Source: Acidobacteriota bacterium (GTDB taxonomy: Bacteria; Acidobacteriota; Vicinamibacteria; Vicinamibacterales; UBA2999). From it: 53,849 bases of DNA. The stretch is taken from the NCBI GenBank assembly GCA_016210845.1, contig JACQTK010000026.1:1-53849 (forward strand), in the 5' to 3' direction. Positions 18,282-27,310 of this stretch are shown piece by piece (the first letter of the stretch is position 1; every line of letters starts with the position of its first letter). The position numbers were made by a program, and so were the translations under genes. The notes under the pieces are model-generated. The model was given only the letters and a program-made list of their open reading frames with translations, was not told the origin of the DNA and did not search any database.

Positions 18282-18719
18282 CTATTCCGTCACGTTGACC
18301 GTGATCGTCGAGCAGAGCCCCTCGATCGTCCGGTGCAGGTCGTCGCCGATCTGCAGCGAGAGCCGGTGCTGCCCGGGCGGGAGCTGCATGTCGATCACGT
18401 TCTTGCCGTCGCCGAAGTGCACCCAGGGCGCGGCGCGCGGGATCTCCGTGCCCACCGGCAGGCAGTCGGCGTCGACCGCCACGTGATAGTGCCCGAGGTT
18501 CGGTCGCGTCTCGGTGACGGTGCCCTCCGGCACCGCCGCGATGGTGAACTCCTGAGACCCGAACTCGAGCATCACCGGGCTCGTCACGGTCGCGCCGTCC
18601 TGCGGCTGGACGAAGAAGACCCGCGGCCCGCTCGGCTCGCTCTGCCCGCTTTGCCCGCTCGGCTGGCAGGCGGCGAGCAGCCCGATCGCGCACGTTGCTG
18701 TCAGAGTCCGTATACACAT
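18282..18719 (-). CDS. Lipoprotein with DUF4399-like domain
   Basis: The 145-residue protein starts 'MCIRTLTATCAIGLLAAC', a lipoprotein signal with lipobox LLAAC. After a Ser/Gly/Gln-rich linker comes one domain with 'VFFVQPQDGATVTSPVMLEF', 'GHYHVAVD' and 'LPPGQHRLSLQIGDDLHRTI', matching DUF4399. The track's longer start (18761) would hide the signal, so I use ATG 18719. Its start codon overlaps that of the divergent regulator gene, so promoter and coding sequence must overlap there. Role unknown; probably outer membrane or periplasmic. Confidence 0.78.
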   Translation of the reverse strand: MCIRTLTATCAIGLLAACQPSGQSGQSEPSGPRVFFVQPQDGATVTSPVMLEFGSQEFTIAAVPEGTVTETRPNLGHYHVAVDADCLPVGTEIPRAAPWVHFGDGKNVIDMQLPPGQHRLSLQIGDDLHRTIEGLCSTITVNVTE

Positions 18720-20094
18720 GGCCCCAATGATAATCTCGTCCCCAGTGGCTGGCGCGCGCATCCTGATCGCCGACGACCAGCGTGACGTCCTCGAGGCGCT
18801 CCGCCTGCTCCTGAAGGGCGACGGCTACCAGATCGACACCGCCGATTCCCCCGCTGCCGTCCTGCAGGCACTCGAGCGGCGCGAGTACGACGTCCTGCTG
18901 ATCGACCTGAACTACGCCAGGGACACCACCTCCGGCCAGGAAGGGCTGGACCTGCTGGCCAGGCTTCGCGCCGCGGACGAGTCCCTTCCGGTCGTCGTGA
19001 TGACCGCCTGGGGTTCGGTCGGCCTGGCCGTCGAAGCCATGCGCCGCGGCGCCCGCGACTTCATCGAGAAGCCCTGGGACAATGACCGGCTCCTGACCGT
19101 GCTGCGGACCCAAACCGAGCTGGGCCGTGCGCTGCGCCGGTCCACGCGGCTCGAGGCGCACACACGCGCTCTTTCGGACGGCGGCCCCGCGCTCATCGCC
19201 GACGCGCCGGCCATGCAGCCCGTGCTGCAGGTCGTGGCACGCGTGGGACCGTCGAACGCCAACGTGTTGATCACGGGCGAGCACGGCACCGGCAAGACGC
19301 TCATCGCGCAGGCGCTCCACGCCGTGTCGCCGCGCGCCAGCCGGCCGATGGTCACGATCAACGCGGGCGGCGTGTCCGAGGGCGTGTTCGAGAGCGAGCT
19401 GTTCGGCCATGTCAAAGGCGCCTTCACCGACGCCAAGCAGGACCGCGTGGGCCGGTTCGAGCTCGCCGACGGCAGCACGCTCTTTCTCGACGAGATCGCC
19501 AACGTCCCGCCGAGCCAGCAGCAGAAGCTGCTGCGGGTGCTCGAGACGGGCGAGTTCGAGCGCCTCGGCTCGTCCAGGACGCGCAAGGCCGACGTCCGCC
19601 TCATCTCCGCCACCAACGCCGACATTCACGCGGAGGTGGCGGCCGGGCGGTTCCGCCAGGACCTCCTCTTCCGGCTGAACACGATCGAGATCGCCCTGCC
19701 CCCGCTGCGCGGCCGCCGCGAGGACATTCCCAGGCTGGCGAAGCACTTCCTCGGCGTCCATGCTCGCCGCTATCGCAAGACGCTCACCGGCTTCGATCCG
19801 TCTGCCATGCAGGTGCTCACCGACTACGCGTGGCCCGGCAACATCCGGGAGCTCGATCATGCCGTCGAGCGAGCCGTCCTGATGGCGCCGGGGCCTTCGG
19901 TGCGCACGGCGGATCTCGGGTTGCGCCCCGCAGCAGACTCGGCGGGACGACTGGAGGACATGAGCCTGGAGGAGGTCGAAGCCATCCTCGTCAAGAAAGC
20001 GATGGCGCGGCACGGCAACGTCAGCCAGGCCGCCAAGGCCCTTGGACTGAGCCGATCGGCGCTCTATCGGCGCCTCGAACGACACAAGCTGTGA
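18718..20094 (+). CDS. NtrC-family sigma-54 response regulator
   Basis: The 458-residue protein has a receiver domain (residues ~10-125; 'RILIADDQRDVLEAL', Asp in 'VLLIDLNYARD', 'VVMTAW', Lys in 'FIEKPW'). An AAA+ sigma-54 activator domain follows ('GEHGTGKTLIAQAL', 'GSTLFLDEIANV'), then a Fis-type HTH ('GNVSQAAKALGLSRSALYRR'). The usual GAFTGA loop reads GAFTDA. The start is uncertain: ATG 18718, ATG 18727 or GTG 18745 are in frame. A GATAAT at 18729-18734 would favour the GTG. It overlaps the histidine kinase gene by 4 bp. Confidence 0.9.
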   Translation: MAPMIISSPVAGARILIADDQRDVLEALRLLLKGDGYQIDTADSPAAVLQALERREYDVLLIDLNYARDTTSGQEGLDLLARLRAADESLPVVVMTAWGSVGLAVEAMRRGARDFIEKPWDNDRLLTVLRTQTELGRALRRSTRLEAHTRALSDGGPALIADAPAMQPVLQVVARVGPSNANVLITGEHGTGKTLIAQALHAVSPRASRPMVTINAGGVSEGVFESELFGHVKGAFTDAKQDRVGRFELADGSTLFLDEIANVPPSQQQKLLRVLETGEFERLGSSRTRKADVRLISATNADIHAEVAAGRFRQDLLFRLNTIEIALPPLRGRREDIPRLAKHFLGVHARRYRKTLTGFDPSAMQVLTDYAWPGNIRELDHAVERAVLMAPGPSVRTADLGLRPAADSAGRLEDMSLEEVEAILVKKAMARHGNVSQAAKALGLSRSALYRRLERHKL

Positions 20095-21398
20095 CTCACG
20101 ATCGCCGCCTGCTGCTGATGACGCTCGCCGCAGGCCTCCCGGGCGTGCTCGTCGCGCTGGTTCTCCTCTGGCTCGGCGGGTCCAGTCCGGCCCTTCGCTG
20201 GACGCTGACGGCGCTCATCGTGGGCGTCTGGGCTACCGTCGCCTTTGGCGTGCGCGACCGCATCGTCCGACCGCTGCAGACGATCTCCAACCTGCTGGCC
20301 GCGCTGCGCGAGGACGACTTCTCGATCCGCGCGCGCGGCGCCAGCGCGGGCGACGCGCTGGGCGGCGTCATGCTGGAGCTCAACGCGCTGGCCGAGATGC
20401 TGCGTACGCAGCGGCTCGGCGCCCAGGAGGCGACGGCGCTGCTCCGCGCCGTAATGGAAGAGATCGACGTCGCCATCTTCGCCTTCGACAGCACGCAGCG
20501 GCTGGCGCTCGTGAACCGCTACGGCGCGCGCCTGCTCGGGCGCCCCGGGGAGGCGCTTCACGGGCTGCGCGCGGGCGAGCTCGGGCTCCAGCCGGCGCTC
20601 GACGCCGACTCGGGCGTGGCGGACATCAGTTTTCCAGGCGGTGCGGGACGGTGGGAGGTCCGGCGGACGAAGTTCTGGCAGGGCGGCAACCCCCACGAGC
20701 TGCTCGTGCTCGCGGACGTGAGCCAGCCGCTGCGCGAGCAGGAGCGCCAGGCCTGGCAGCGGCTGATTCGGGTGATCGGGCACGAACTGAACAACTCGCT
20801 CGCGCCGATCAAGTCGATCGCGGGCAGCCTCGAAGGCCTCGTGGCGCGCACGCCGCCACCGGACGACTGGCGCGACGACATGCAGCGCGGCCTGGCCGTG
20901 ATCGCCTCGCGCGCCGACGCGCTCAGCCGCTTCACCGCGGCCTACGCGCGGCTGGCGCGGCTGCCAGCCCCGCACCTCCAGCCCGTCACGTTCGCGCCGC
21001 TCATGCAGCGCGTGATCGATCTGGAGACGCGCGCGCCGGTCACGCTGCGGCAGGGCCCCGACCTCGTCATCGCCGCCGATCCCGACCAGTTGGAGCAGCT
21101 CCTCATCAATCTGGTCCGCAACGCGGTCGACGCGGCGCTCGAGACCGGAGGGCGTGTGTTCGCAGGATGGGCGCACGCGGACTCGATGCTGGAAGTGACC
21201 ATCGAAGACGAGGGCCCGGGGCTCTCCAACACCGCCAATCTCTTCGTGCCGTTCTTCACCACCAAGCCCGACGGATCGGGCATCGGGCTCGCGCTGAGCC
21301 GCCAGATCGCGGAGGCCCACGGCGGCTCCCTCACGCTCGACAACCGCAGCGATACGCGCGGTACCCGGGCCACGGTCAGGCTCCGGTTGTATCATTAG
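20091..21398 (+). CDS. Sensor histidine kinase, NtrY-like
   Basis: This 435-residue kinase starts at GTG 20091 (GTGA overlap); the longer track ORF runs into the regulator gene. Two membrane helices near the N-terminus enclose almost no periplasmic loop. A HAMP-like segment ('IVRPLQTISNLLAALREDDF'), a PAS-like domain ('AIFAFDSTQRLALVNRYGAR') and the H-box 'RVIGHELNNSLAPIKSIAGS' follow. The ATPase has N-box 'LLINLVRNAVDAA' and G-boxes 'DEGPGL' and 'GSGIGLALS'. The architecture resembles NtrY. It should phosphorylate the regulator encoded just upstream and sense a membrane or cytoplasmic cue. Confidence 0.9.
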   Translation: MTHDRRLLLMTLAAGLPGVLVALVLLWLGGSSPALRWTLTALIVGVWATVAFGVRDRIVRPLQTISNLLAALREDDFSIRARGASAGDALGGVMLELNALAEMLRTQRLGAQEATALLRAVMEEIDVAIFAFDSTQRLALVNRYGARLLGRPGEALHGLRAGELGLQPALDADSGVADISFPGGAGRWEVRRTKFWQGGNPHELLVLADVSQPLREQERQAWQRLIRVIGHELNNSLAPIKSIAGSLEGLVARTPPPDDWRDDMQRGLAVIASRADALSRFTAAYARLARLPAPHLQPVTFAPLMQRVIDLETRAPVTLRQGPDLVIAADPDQLEQLLINLVRNAVDAALETGGRVFAGWAHADSMLEVTIEDEGPGLSNTANLFVPFFTTKPDGSGIGLALSRQIAEAHGGSLTLDNRSDTRGTRATVRLRLYH

Positions 21399-21404
21399 AT
21401 CTCT

Positions 21405-22451
21405 ATGCACGTCGCGATCTTGGGCGCCACGGGCGTCGTGGGGCAGGAAATCCTGTCCGTTCTCGAGCAGCGGGACTTTCCCGTGACGACACTGCGTCCA
21501 CTGGCCTCGCCACGGTCGGCTGGACGAACGGTCACCTTCCGCGGGCGAGCCATTGCCGTCGAGGCGGCCGGACCGGACAGCTTTGCAGGCATGGATGTCG
21601 TGCTGGCCAGCGCGGGGGCGACGGTCACCAGAGAGCTGGCGCCCGCGATTCGGAAGAGCGGCGCCGTCCTCATCGACAACTCGAGCGCCTTCCGTATGGA
21701 TGCGGACGTGCCGCTCGTCGTGCCCGAGGTCAATCCCGAGGCGCTGCCCGCTCACCGCGGCGTCATCGCGAATCCCAACTGCGTCGCGATCATCCTGACC
21801 GTCGCCGTTGCGCCCATCCATCGTGCCGTCGGCATCAGGCGCCTCGTCGTCTCGACGTACCAGTCGGCGAGCGGCGCGGGGCTGGCCGCCATGCAGGAGC
21901 TGCGATCGCAGGCGAGGGACGTTCTCGAGGGCCGTGAGCCCGTGCCCAGGGCCCTGCCGCACCCGATTGCCTTCAACGTCTTCTCGCACAACGCCGCCAT
22001 CGGACCCGAGGGGTACAACGGCGAGGAAACGAAGGTGATGCGGGAGACACGCAAGATTCTCTCGGATCCGGACCTGGCGATCACCGCCACGTGCGTCCGC
22101 GTGCCCGTCCTGCGCGCGCACACCGAATCGATCAACCTGACGCTGGCGCGTCCGCTGTCGCCCGAGCGCGCCCGCGCGCTGCTGGCGCAGGCGCCCGGGG
22201 TCGAGATCGTCGACGACTGGGAGCGCAACCTCTTTCCCATGCCGGCCATCGCGTCCGGCCGCGACGCGGTCTACGTGGGCAGGATTCGGCGCGATCTCTC
22301 GCAGCCCGACGGCATGGGCCTCGATCTGTTCGTCTGCGGCGATCAACTGCGCAAGGGCGCCGCGCTCAACGCCGTACAGATCGCGGAGGCGGTGGTCGCG
22401 TCGAGAGCAGCGAAGGTCCCCGCCGCGCCGGCCGAGGTCGCGCACGGCTAG
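21405..22451 (+). CDS. asd: Aspartate-semialdehyde dehydrogenase
   Basis: The enzyme reduces aspartyl phosphate to aspartate semialdehyde with NADPH, the branch point to lysine, threonine, methionine and meso-diaminopimelate. The 348 residues show the Rossmann start 'MHVAILGATGVVGQEIL', the catalytic cysteine in 'IANPNCVAI', 'YQSASGAGLAAMQEL' and the active-site His in 'RVPVLRAHTESINL'. It has normal family length. It starts 6 bp after the kinase stop and lies 12 bp before aroC, so it is probably co-transcribed with both. Confidence 0.95.
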   Translation: MHVAILGATGVVGQEILSVLEQRDFPVTTLRPLASPRSAGRTVTFRGRAIAVEAAGPDSFAGMDVVLASAGATVTRELAPAIRKSGAVLIDNSSAFRMDADVPLVVPEVNPEALPAHRGVIANPNCVAIILTVAVAPIHRAVGIRRLVVSTYQSASGAGLAAMQELRSQARDVLEGREPVPRALPHPIAFNVFSHNAAIGPEGYNGEETKVMRETRKILSDPDLAITATCVRVPVLRAHTESINLTLARPLSPERARALLAQAPGVEIVDDWERNLFPMPAIASGRDAVYVGRIRRDLSQPDGMGLDLFVCGDQLRKGAALNAVQIAEAVVASRAAKVPAAPAEVAHG

Positions 22452-22463
22452 CGCGAAGCCAGC

Positions 22464-23684
22464 ATGCTGAGACTGCTCACCGCGGGCGAGTCGCACGGCC
22501 AGGCGCTCCTCATCACCGTGGACGGCCTGCCCGCGGGCCTGCCGCTCGACATCGACGCGCTCAACACTCAGCTCCGCCGGCGGCAGGGCGGCTACGGCCG
22601 CGGCCGCCGCATGGCGATCGAAAGCGACCGGGCCGAAGTGCTCGCGGGCGTCCGCCGTGGGCGCACCACGGGCGCACCGGTCGCGCTGCTCATCCGCAAT
22701 CGCGACTGGGTCAACTGGCAGCAGACGATGCACGTGGAGCCGGAGATGCCGGAGGGCGCCAGCGGCACCAAGCGCCCCGAGGTGACGCGGCCTCGGCCCG
22801 GTCACGCCGATCTGGCCGGTGCCATCAAGTACGGGCACGAGGACATTCGCGACGTGCTCGAGCGCGCCAGCGCGCGCGAGACGGCCTCGCGCGTCGCGGC
22901 CGGCAGCCTGGCCCGCCAGCTCCTCGCGCGCTTCGGCGTCCGCATCGCCAGCCACGTCCCGGTCATCGGCCCGGTCGTGCTGCCCGAAGACCGCGTGGTC
23001 GCCTTCGCGGAGGCCGCGGCGATTTCAGACGACGCCCCGCTGCGATGTGTGGACCCCGGGCTCGAGCAGCGCATGATGGCCGCTATCGATGCCGCGCGCG
23101 ACGCGGGCGATACCGTCGGCGGCGCCTTCGAGGTCATCGCCACCGGAGTGCCTCCGGGGCTCGGCTCCTACGTGCAGTGGGACCGCAAGCTCGATGGCCG
23201 TCTCGGCCAGGCGCTCATGTGCATTCATGCCATCAAGGCGGTGGGCATCGGCATCGGCCCCGAAGTGGCCGTCCGGCCCGGCTCGCGCGTCCACGATGAG
23301 ATCCTGCCGTCAGGGCGCGACGGCGGATGGCCCGTCCGACCGACCAACAGGGCCGGTGGACTCGAGGGCGGGGTCACCAACGGCGAGGACGTCCGGGTCA
23401 CGGCCTTCATGAAGCCGATCTCCACGCTGATGAAGCCGCTGCGCTCCACCGACCTCGCCACGATGACCGAAGCACCCGCCGCCATCGAGCGAAGCGACGT
23501 GTGCGCGGTGCCTGCGGCGGCCGTGGTCGGAGAGGCGATGGTGGCGTTCGTACTCGCCGACGCGTTCCTCGAAAAGTTCGGCGGCGATTCGATTGAGGAG
23601 ATCGAGCGGCACTACCAGGCCACGGCCGAGCAGGTCCGACGCCGGTTTAGAGGCCTCAGGGCCCAGGCCACTGGCCTCAGCTGA
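22464..23684 (+). CDS. aroC: Chorismate synthase
   Basis: It converts EPSP to chorismate with reduced FMN, the last common step of aromatic amino acid synthesis. The 406-residue protein has 'LTAGESHGQALLITVDGLPA', the 'RRRQGGYGRGRRM' signature, 'RPGHADLAGAIKYGHEDIRD' and 'RASARETASRVAAG', and ends with the conserved 'EAMVAFVLADAFLEKFGGDS'. Length is at the long end of normal. It follows asd by 12 bp. A short repetitive segment separates it from def. Confidence 0.95.
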   Translation: MLRLLTAGESHGQALLITVDGLPAGLPLDIDALNTQLRRRQGGYGRGRRMAIESDRAEVLAGVRRGRTTGAPVALLIRNRDWVNWQQTMHVEPEMPEGASGTKRPEVTRPRPGHADLAGAIKYGHEDIRDVLERASARETASRVAAGSLARQLLARFGVRIASHVPVIGPVVLPEDRVVAFAEAAAISDDAPLRCVDPGLEQRMMAAIDAARDAGDTVGGAFEVIATGVPPGLGSYVQWDRKLDGRLGQALMCIHAIKAVGIGIGPEVAVRPGSRVHDEILPSGRDGGWPVRPTNRAGGLEGGVTNGEDVRVTAFMKPISTLMKPLRSTDLATMTEAPAAIERSDVCAVPAAAVVGEAMVAFVLADAFLEKFGGDSIEEIERHYQATAEQVRRRFRGLRAQATGLS

Positions 23685-23725
23685 GGCCTTGGCGACCTGA
23701 GGCCCGAGGCCTGAGGCCTGTGGCC
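23648..23725. repeat. Short GGCCTCAG/CTGAGGCC repeats between aroC and def
   Basis: From the end of aroC to 'tgtggcctt' the bases are mostly iterations of ggcctcag, its complement ctgaggcc, and close variants. Examples are 'ggcctcagctgaggcc' (a perfect 16-bp palindrome) and 'gaggcctgaggcctg'. The last repeats of the series encode the C-terminal residues of aroC. It may act as a terminator or be replication slippage. Confidence 0.55.
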
Positions 23726-23735
23726 TTCACGATTC

Positions 23736-24245
23736 ATGATCCGTCCCATCCTCCGCTACGGCGCCGAGGTTCTCCACCAACCCGCCGCGCCGGTCACCGA
23801 GATCACCCCCGACATCCAGCGGCTCATCGACGACATGATCCAGACGATGTACGCCGCACCGGGCATCGGGCTGGCGGCCACGCAGGTGGGCGTGCCGCTG
23901 CGCATCTTCGTGGCCGACCTCTCGGCCGGCCGCAATCCGGCAGAGCTGCTGACCTTCATCAATCCCGAACTGGTCGAGCGCGAAGGGACGCAGCTCGAGG
24001 AGGAGGGGTGCCTGAGCGTACCTGGCTTCAACGCCACGGTCGTCCGCCCCGCGCGGGCGGTCGTCAAAGGGCTGACGCGTGATGGCGTCGAGCAGCTGAT
24101 CGAGGGCACGGGGCTGCTCGCGCGCTGTTTCCAGCACGAGATGGATCATCTCGAGGGCGCGCTGTTCGTCGATCGTCTCCGCGGGCTTCAGAAGGATCTC
24201 ATCGTCCGCAAGATCCGGAAGTTGTCGAAAGCCGGCAAGTGGTGA
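23736..24245 (+). CDS. def: Peptide deformylase
   Basis: It removes the formyl group from nascent proteins. The 169 residues contain all three motifs: 'GIGLAATQVG', 'EEGCLSVPG' and 'QHEMDHLEG', supplying the metal-binding Cys and two His plus the catalytic Glu. Its stop overlaps the fmt start by 4 bp, the classic def-fmt pair. The C-terminal 'IVRKIRKLSKAGKW' is a basic tail typical of class I enzymes. Confidence 0.95.
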   Translation: MIRPILRYGAEVLHQPAAPVTEITPDIQRLIDDMIQTMYAAPGIGLAATQVGVPLRIFVADLSAGRNPAELLTFINPELVEREGTQLEEEGCLSVPGFNATVVRPARAVVKGLTRDGVEQLIEGTGLLARCFQHEMDHLEGALFVDRLRGLQKDLIVRKIRKLSKAGKW

Positions 24246-25213
24246 GAAGCGTGTTCTTCGGCACGCCGGAGTTCGCGGTGCCGACGCTGCGGCGCCTGCT
24301 CGCATCCCGCCACACGGTCTGCGGCGTGGTCACCCAGCCGGACCGGCCGCGCGGCCGAGGCCATCAGGTCTCGGAGTCGCCGATCAAGGCCCGCGCGCGC
24401 GCGCACGGACTGCCGGTGCTGCAGCCCGAGCGGCTGAAGGCGCCGGATTTTGCCGAAACGCTGCGATCGTGGCAGCCCGACCTGGGCGTCGTGGCCGCCT
24501 ACGGTCGGATCATTCCGGAGGCCATCATCATGCTGCCGCGCCTCGGCATGATCAACGTCCACGCGTCGCTCCTGCCGAAGTATCGCGGCGCGGCGCCCGT
24601 GCAGCGCGCGGTCATGGATGGCGAGACGGAGACTGGCGTGACCATCATGCGCCTGGAGCCGACGCTCGACACCGGCCCCATGCTGGCGAAGGTGGTGCGG
24701 CCCATCGGGCCGGACGAGACCGCCGACGCGGTCGAGCGCGATCTCTCCGAGATGGGCGCCGTGCTGCTCGTCGAGGTCGCCAGCCAGATCGCCGACGGCA
24801 CCGCGCACGAAGAGCCGCAGGACGACCGACGGAGCAGCTACGCGCCGCGGCTGACGAAGGAGGACGGTCTCATCGACTGGACGCTCTCGGCGGCGTCCAT
24901 CCACAACCGCGTCCGCGGCCTGTACCCCTGGCCCCATGCGTACACGTACCTCGGCGACGCTCGCCTGATTCTGCTGAGAACGCGCGCGGAAGAGGAGCCG
25001 ACCGACGAGGCGCCTGGGACCCTCGTCGAGGTCTCGCGCGAGGCGATTCACGTGGCCACCGGCCGTCGAGGACGGCTCGCCATCCTGGAGCTGCAGGCCG
25101 AAGGACGACGGCCGATGACGGCTCGCGAGTTCCTGTCCGGCCATCCGCTTCGACCCGGTGCGAGGTTCACAGGCCCCCGCGGACCTGAGGCGCCACCGCC
25201 GCCACGCGCATGA
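24242..25213 (+). CDS. fmt: Methionyl-tRNA formyltransferase
   Basis: It formylates initiator Met-tRNA using 10-formyl-THF. The 323 residues start 'VRSVFFGTPEFAVPTL'. Known features are 'VVTQPDRPRGRG', 'MINVHASLLPKYRGAAPVQR' (catalytic Asn and His), 'TGVTIMRLEPTLDTGPML' with the catalytic Asp, and the C-terminal tRNA-binding domain from about residue 205. I prefer GTG 24242 over the track's 24239 because it places the family's first residue correctly and gives the GTGA overlap with def. The Pro-rich C-terminus overlaps the next gene by ATGA. Confidence 0.94.
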   Translation: MRSVFFGTPEFAVPTLRRLLASRHTVCGVVTQPDRPRGRGHQVSESPIKARARAHGLPVLQPERLKAPDFAETLRSWQPDLGVVAAYGRIIPEAIIMLPRLGMINVHASLLPKYRGAAPVQRAVMDGETETGVTIMRLEPTLDTGPMLAKVVRPIGPDETADAVERDLSEMGAVLLVEVASQIADGTAHEEPQDDRRSSYAPRLTKEDGLIDWTLSAASIHNRVRGLYPWPHAYTYLGDARLILLRTRAEEEPTDEAPGTLVEVSREAIHVATGRRGRLAILELQAEGRRPMTAREFLSGHPLRPGARFTGPRGPEAPPPPRA

Positions 25214-26580
25214 CCGCGCCCGCGCGGACGGCGGCCTTTTACGCTCTGCGCGCCGTCGTGAGCCAGCGCGCCGACCTGCCGGCCGCCCTGGCAACCAGCC
25301 GTCAGCACCTCTCCGACGAGCGCGACCGCGCGCTGGCCGTCGACATCGTCGCTGGAGCGCTCCGGTGGCAGCGGAGCCTGGACGCGCTCATCGAGCATGC
25401 CGCGAAGCGGCCGCTGCGGCGGCTCGATCCCGACGTCGTCATCATCCTTCGCCTGAGCCTGTACCAGCTGCTCCACCTCGATCGCGTTCCGGCGTCGGCC
25501 GTCGTCGACGATGCGGTGGACCTCACGCGGGCGGCGCGAAAGAGAAGCGCCACGGGGTTCGTGAATGCGGTGCTTCGCTCGACCTTGCGGCAGCGTCATC
25601 GCCTGCCGCTGCCCCCTCGACCCGAGAGCAGTGCGGACCGCGACGCGTGGCTCGCCTATCTCGGCGTGACGCACTCGCACCCGGAGTGGCTGGTGGCGCG
25701 ATGGCTCGATCGGCATGGGGTCGAGGCCGCGGAACGGTGGGTCCGGTTCGACAACGAGACGCCGCGGCTGACGCTGCGGGCGAACACGCGGCGCGCGCGG
25801 CGAGAGGACGTGGCGGCCAGCCTGGCGTCGGACGGCATCGAGACGGAGCCGACGCGGTATGCCCCGGATGGGCTCGTCGTGACGCGAGGCAATCCGCTGC
25901 GAGGCCCGCAGGACGGCTCGTATCTCGTTCAGGACGAGGCGTCGCAGCTCGTGACGCTCGCGGTGCGGGCGCGTCCTGGCGAGCGCGGTCTGGATCTCTG
26001 TGCCTCACCCGGGGGCAAGACCACGGCGATGGCCGCCGACATGCGCGACGAAGGGATACTGGTGGCCTCGGACGTGCGCGCGGCTCGCGTGGCGCTGCTG
26101 CAGCAGACGATTCGCGCCAGCGGCGCCCGGTGTGTCCGCGTGGTGCGGGCCGCTGCCGCGGGCTTCCTGCCGTTTGCCGCGGTCTTCGACCGTGTGCTCG
26201 TGGACGCGCCGTGCTCCGGTCTGGGCACCATCCGGCGCGACCCGGACATCCGATGGCGGCGCACCGAGGCCGACCTGTCCAGGCTCGCCCGCGATCAGCA
26301 GGCGCTGCTCGCCAGGGCTGCGGACGTCGTCCGATCGGGCGGCCGGCTGGTGTACGCCACGTGCTCGAGTGAGCCGGAGGAGAACGAGCAGGTCGTCGAC
26401 GCCTTTCTCGCAGCGCGCCCCGAGTTCGAGGTCGTGGACCTTCGCGTCGACGGGCCCGCTGCCCTGCAACCTCTGCTCGACGCGCGCGGCATGATGCGCA
26501 CCCTGCCCTTCAGGGACGGCCTGGAGGCGTTCTTCGCGGCTGCGCTGAAGCGGCGCGAGGGGGCCTTCGTGGTACGATGA
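25210..26580 (+). CDS. rsmB: 16S rRNA (cytosine-967-C5) methyltransferase
   Basis: The 456-residue enzyme has an N-terminal NusB-like RNA-binding domain (residues 1-140; 'ASAVVDDAVDLTRAARKRSA') and a Rossmann methyltransferase domain. The SAM loop is 'DLCASPGGKTTAMAADM'. 'VDAPCSGLGTIRRDPDIRWR' supplies the first catalytic-site cysteine and 'YATCSSEPEENEQ' the nucleophilic cysteine. It overlaps fmt by ATGA and belongs to the def-fmt-rsmB-rpe block. Length and motifs are typical of RsmB/Sun. Confidence 0.93.
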   Translation: MTAPARTAAFYALRAVVSQRADLPAALATSRQHLSDERDRALAVDIVAGALRWQRSLDALIEHAAKRPLRRLDPDVVIILRLSLYQLLHLDRVPASAVVDDAVDLTRAARKRSATGFVNAVLRSTLRQRHRLPLPPRPESSADRDAWLAYLGVTHSHPEWLVARWLDRHGVEAAERWVRFDNETPRLTLRANTRRARREDVAASLASDGIETEPTRYAPDGLVVTRGNPLRGPQDGSYLVQDEASQLVTLAVRARPGERGLDLCASPGGKTTAMAADMRDEGILVASDVRAARVALLQQTIRASGARCVRVVRAAAAGFLPFAAVFDRVLVDAPCSGLGTIRRDPDIRWRRTEADLSRLARDQQALLARAADVVRSGGRLVYATCSSEPEENEQVVDAFLAARPEFEVVDLRVDGPAALQPLLDARGMMRTLPFRDGLEAFFAAALKRREGAFVVR

Positions 26581-26587
26581 CCGTCTG

Positions 26588-27310
26588 ATGCGGTTCGGCA
26601 CACGCGTCTGGAGCCTGGGAAAGCTCCTTCTGCTGGCCGGCGCGCTCGCTGCCACGTTCTTCGTCTTCGCCGGCATTGCCATGCGCGTCGCCTTGCGCGC
26701 GCGCGAGGTGCCGGTGCCCGATCTCGTCGGGCGCTCCGTCAACGACGCATCGCAGGCGCTCGCCGATCTGGACCTGGCCCTGAGGCTCGAGCCGAACCAG
26801 CGACCGGACGAGCGGATCCCTGCCGGCCGCGTCATGCAGCAGGATCCTCCGGCCGGCGTGCCCACGCGGCGACAGCGTACAGTGCGCGTCTGGGTGAGCT
26901 CGGGCACGCGATCGACGATCGTTCCCGCGCTCGTGGGGCAGACGGAGCGCACCGCCCGTGTGCGGTTGGATCAGGATGGCCTCGAGGTGGCTACGGTCTC
27001 GGAATTCCGATCGCCGGACTACCCCGCCGACGCCGTCGTGGCCCAGGATCCAGCGCCGTCGTCGCGGGCGCCGAGCGTCTCGGTGCTCCTCAATCGGGGC
27101 GAGCAGGCCACGACCTACGTGATGCCCGACCTCATCGGCATGAACGGCGAGCGGGCCGCCGACGCGCTGCGGGCCCGCGGGTTCCGCGTGTCGATCGTCG
27201 GGTCGCGGCCGTACCCGGGCGTCCCTCCGAGGACCATCGTCCGACAGCAGCCTCCGGGCGGCTTTCGCGTCGGCGCGGCGGATGCCATCTCGCTCGAGGT
27301 GAGCCGGTGA
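26588..27310 (+). CDS. Membrane protein with three PASTA domains and no kinase domain
   Basis: This 240-residue protein has one N-terminal membrane helix ('LLLLAGALAATFFVFAGIAM') and three extracytoplasmic PASTA repeats. They begin near 'VPVPDLVGRSVNDASQAL', 'IVPALVGQTERTARVRL' and 'VMPDLIGMNGERAADAL'. PASTA domains bind peptidoglycan or muropeptides and usually form the sensor of PrkC-type kinases. Here no kinase is present, although the gene sits between rsmB and rpe where Firmicutes keep prkC. TACGAT (26573-26578) could be a -10 just before the start. It overlaps rpe by GTGA. Confidence 0.88.
   Translation: MRFGTRVWSLGKLLLLAGALAATFFVFAGIAMRVALRAREVPVPDLVGRSVNDASQALADLDLALRLEPNQRPDERIPAGRVMQQDPPAGVPTRRQRTVRVWVSSGTRSTIVPALVGQTERTARVRLDQDGLEVATVSEFRSPDYPADAVVAQDPAPSSRAPSVSVLLNRGEQATTYVMPDLIGMNGERAADALRARGFRVSIVGSRPYPGVPPRTIVRQQPPGGFRVGAADAISLEVSR

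Noticed and set aside
17017-20085. 1022-codon open frame on the minus strand
   Set aside because: It spans five well-supported genes on both strands and shows only Arg/Gly/Ala-rich composition; in GC-rich DNA the antisense frame of real genes stays open.
20064-22955. 963-codon open frame on the minus strand
   Set aside because: It is antisense to the histidine kinase, asd and aroC, which have complete family motifs.
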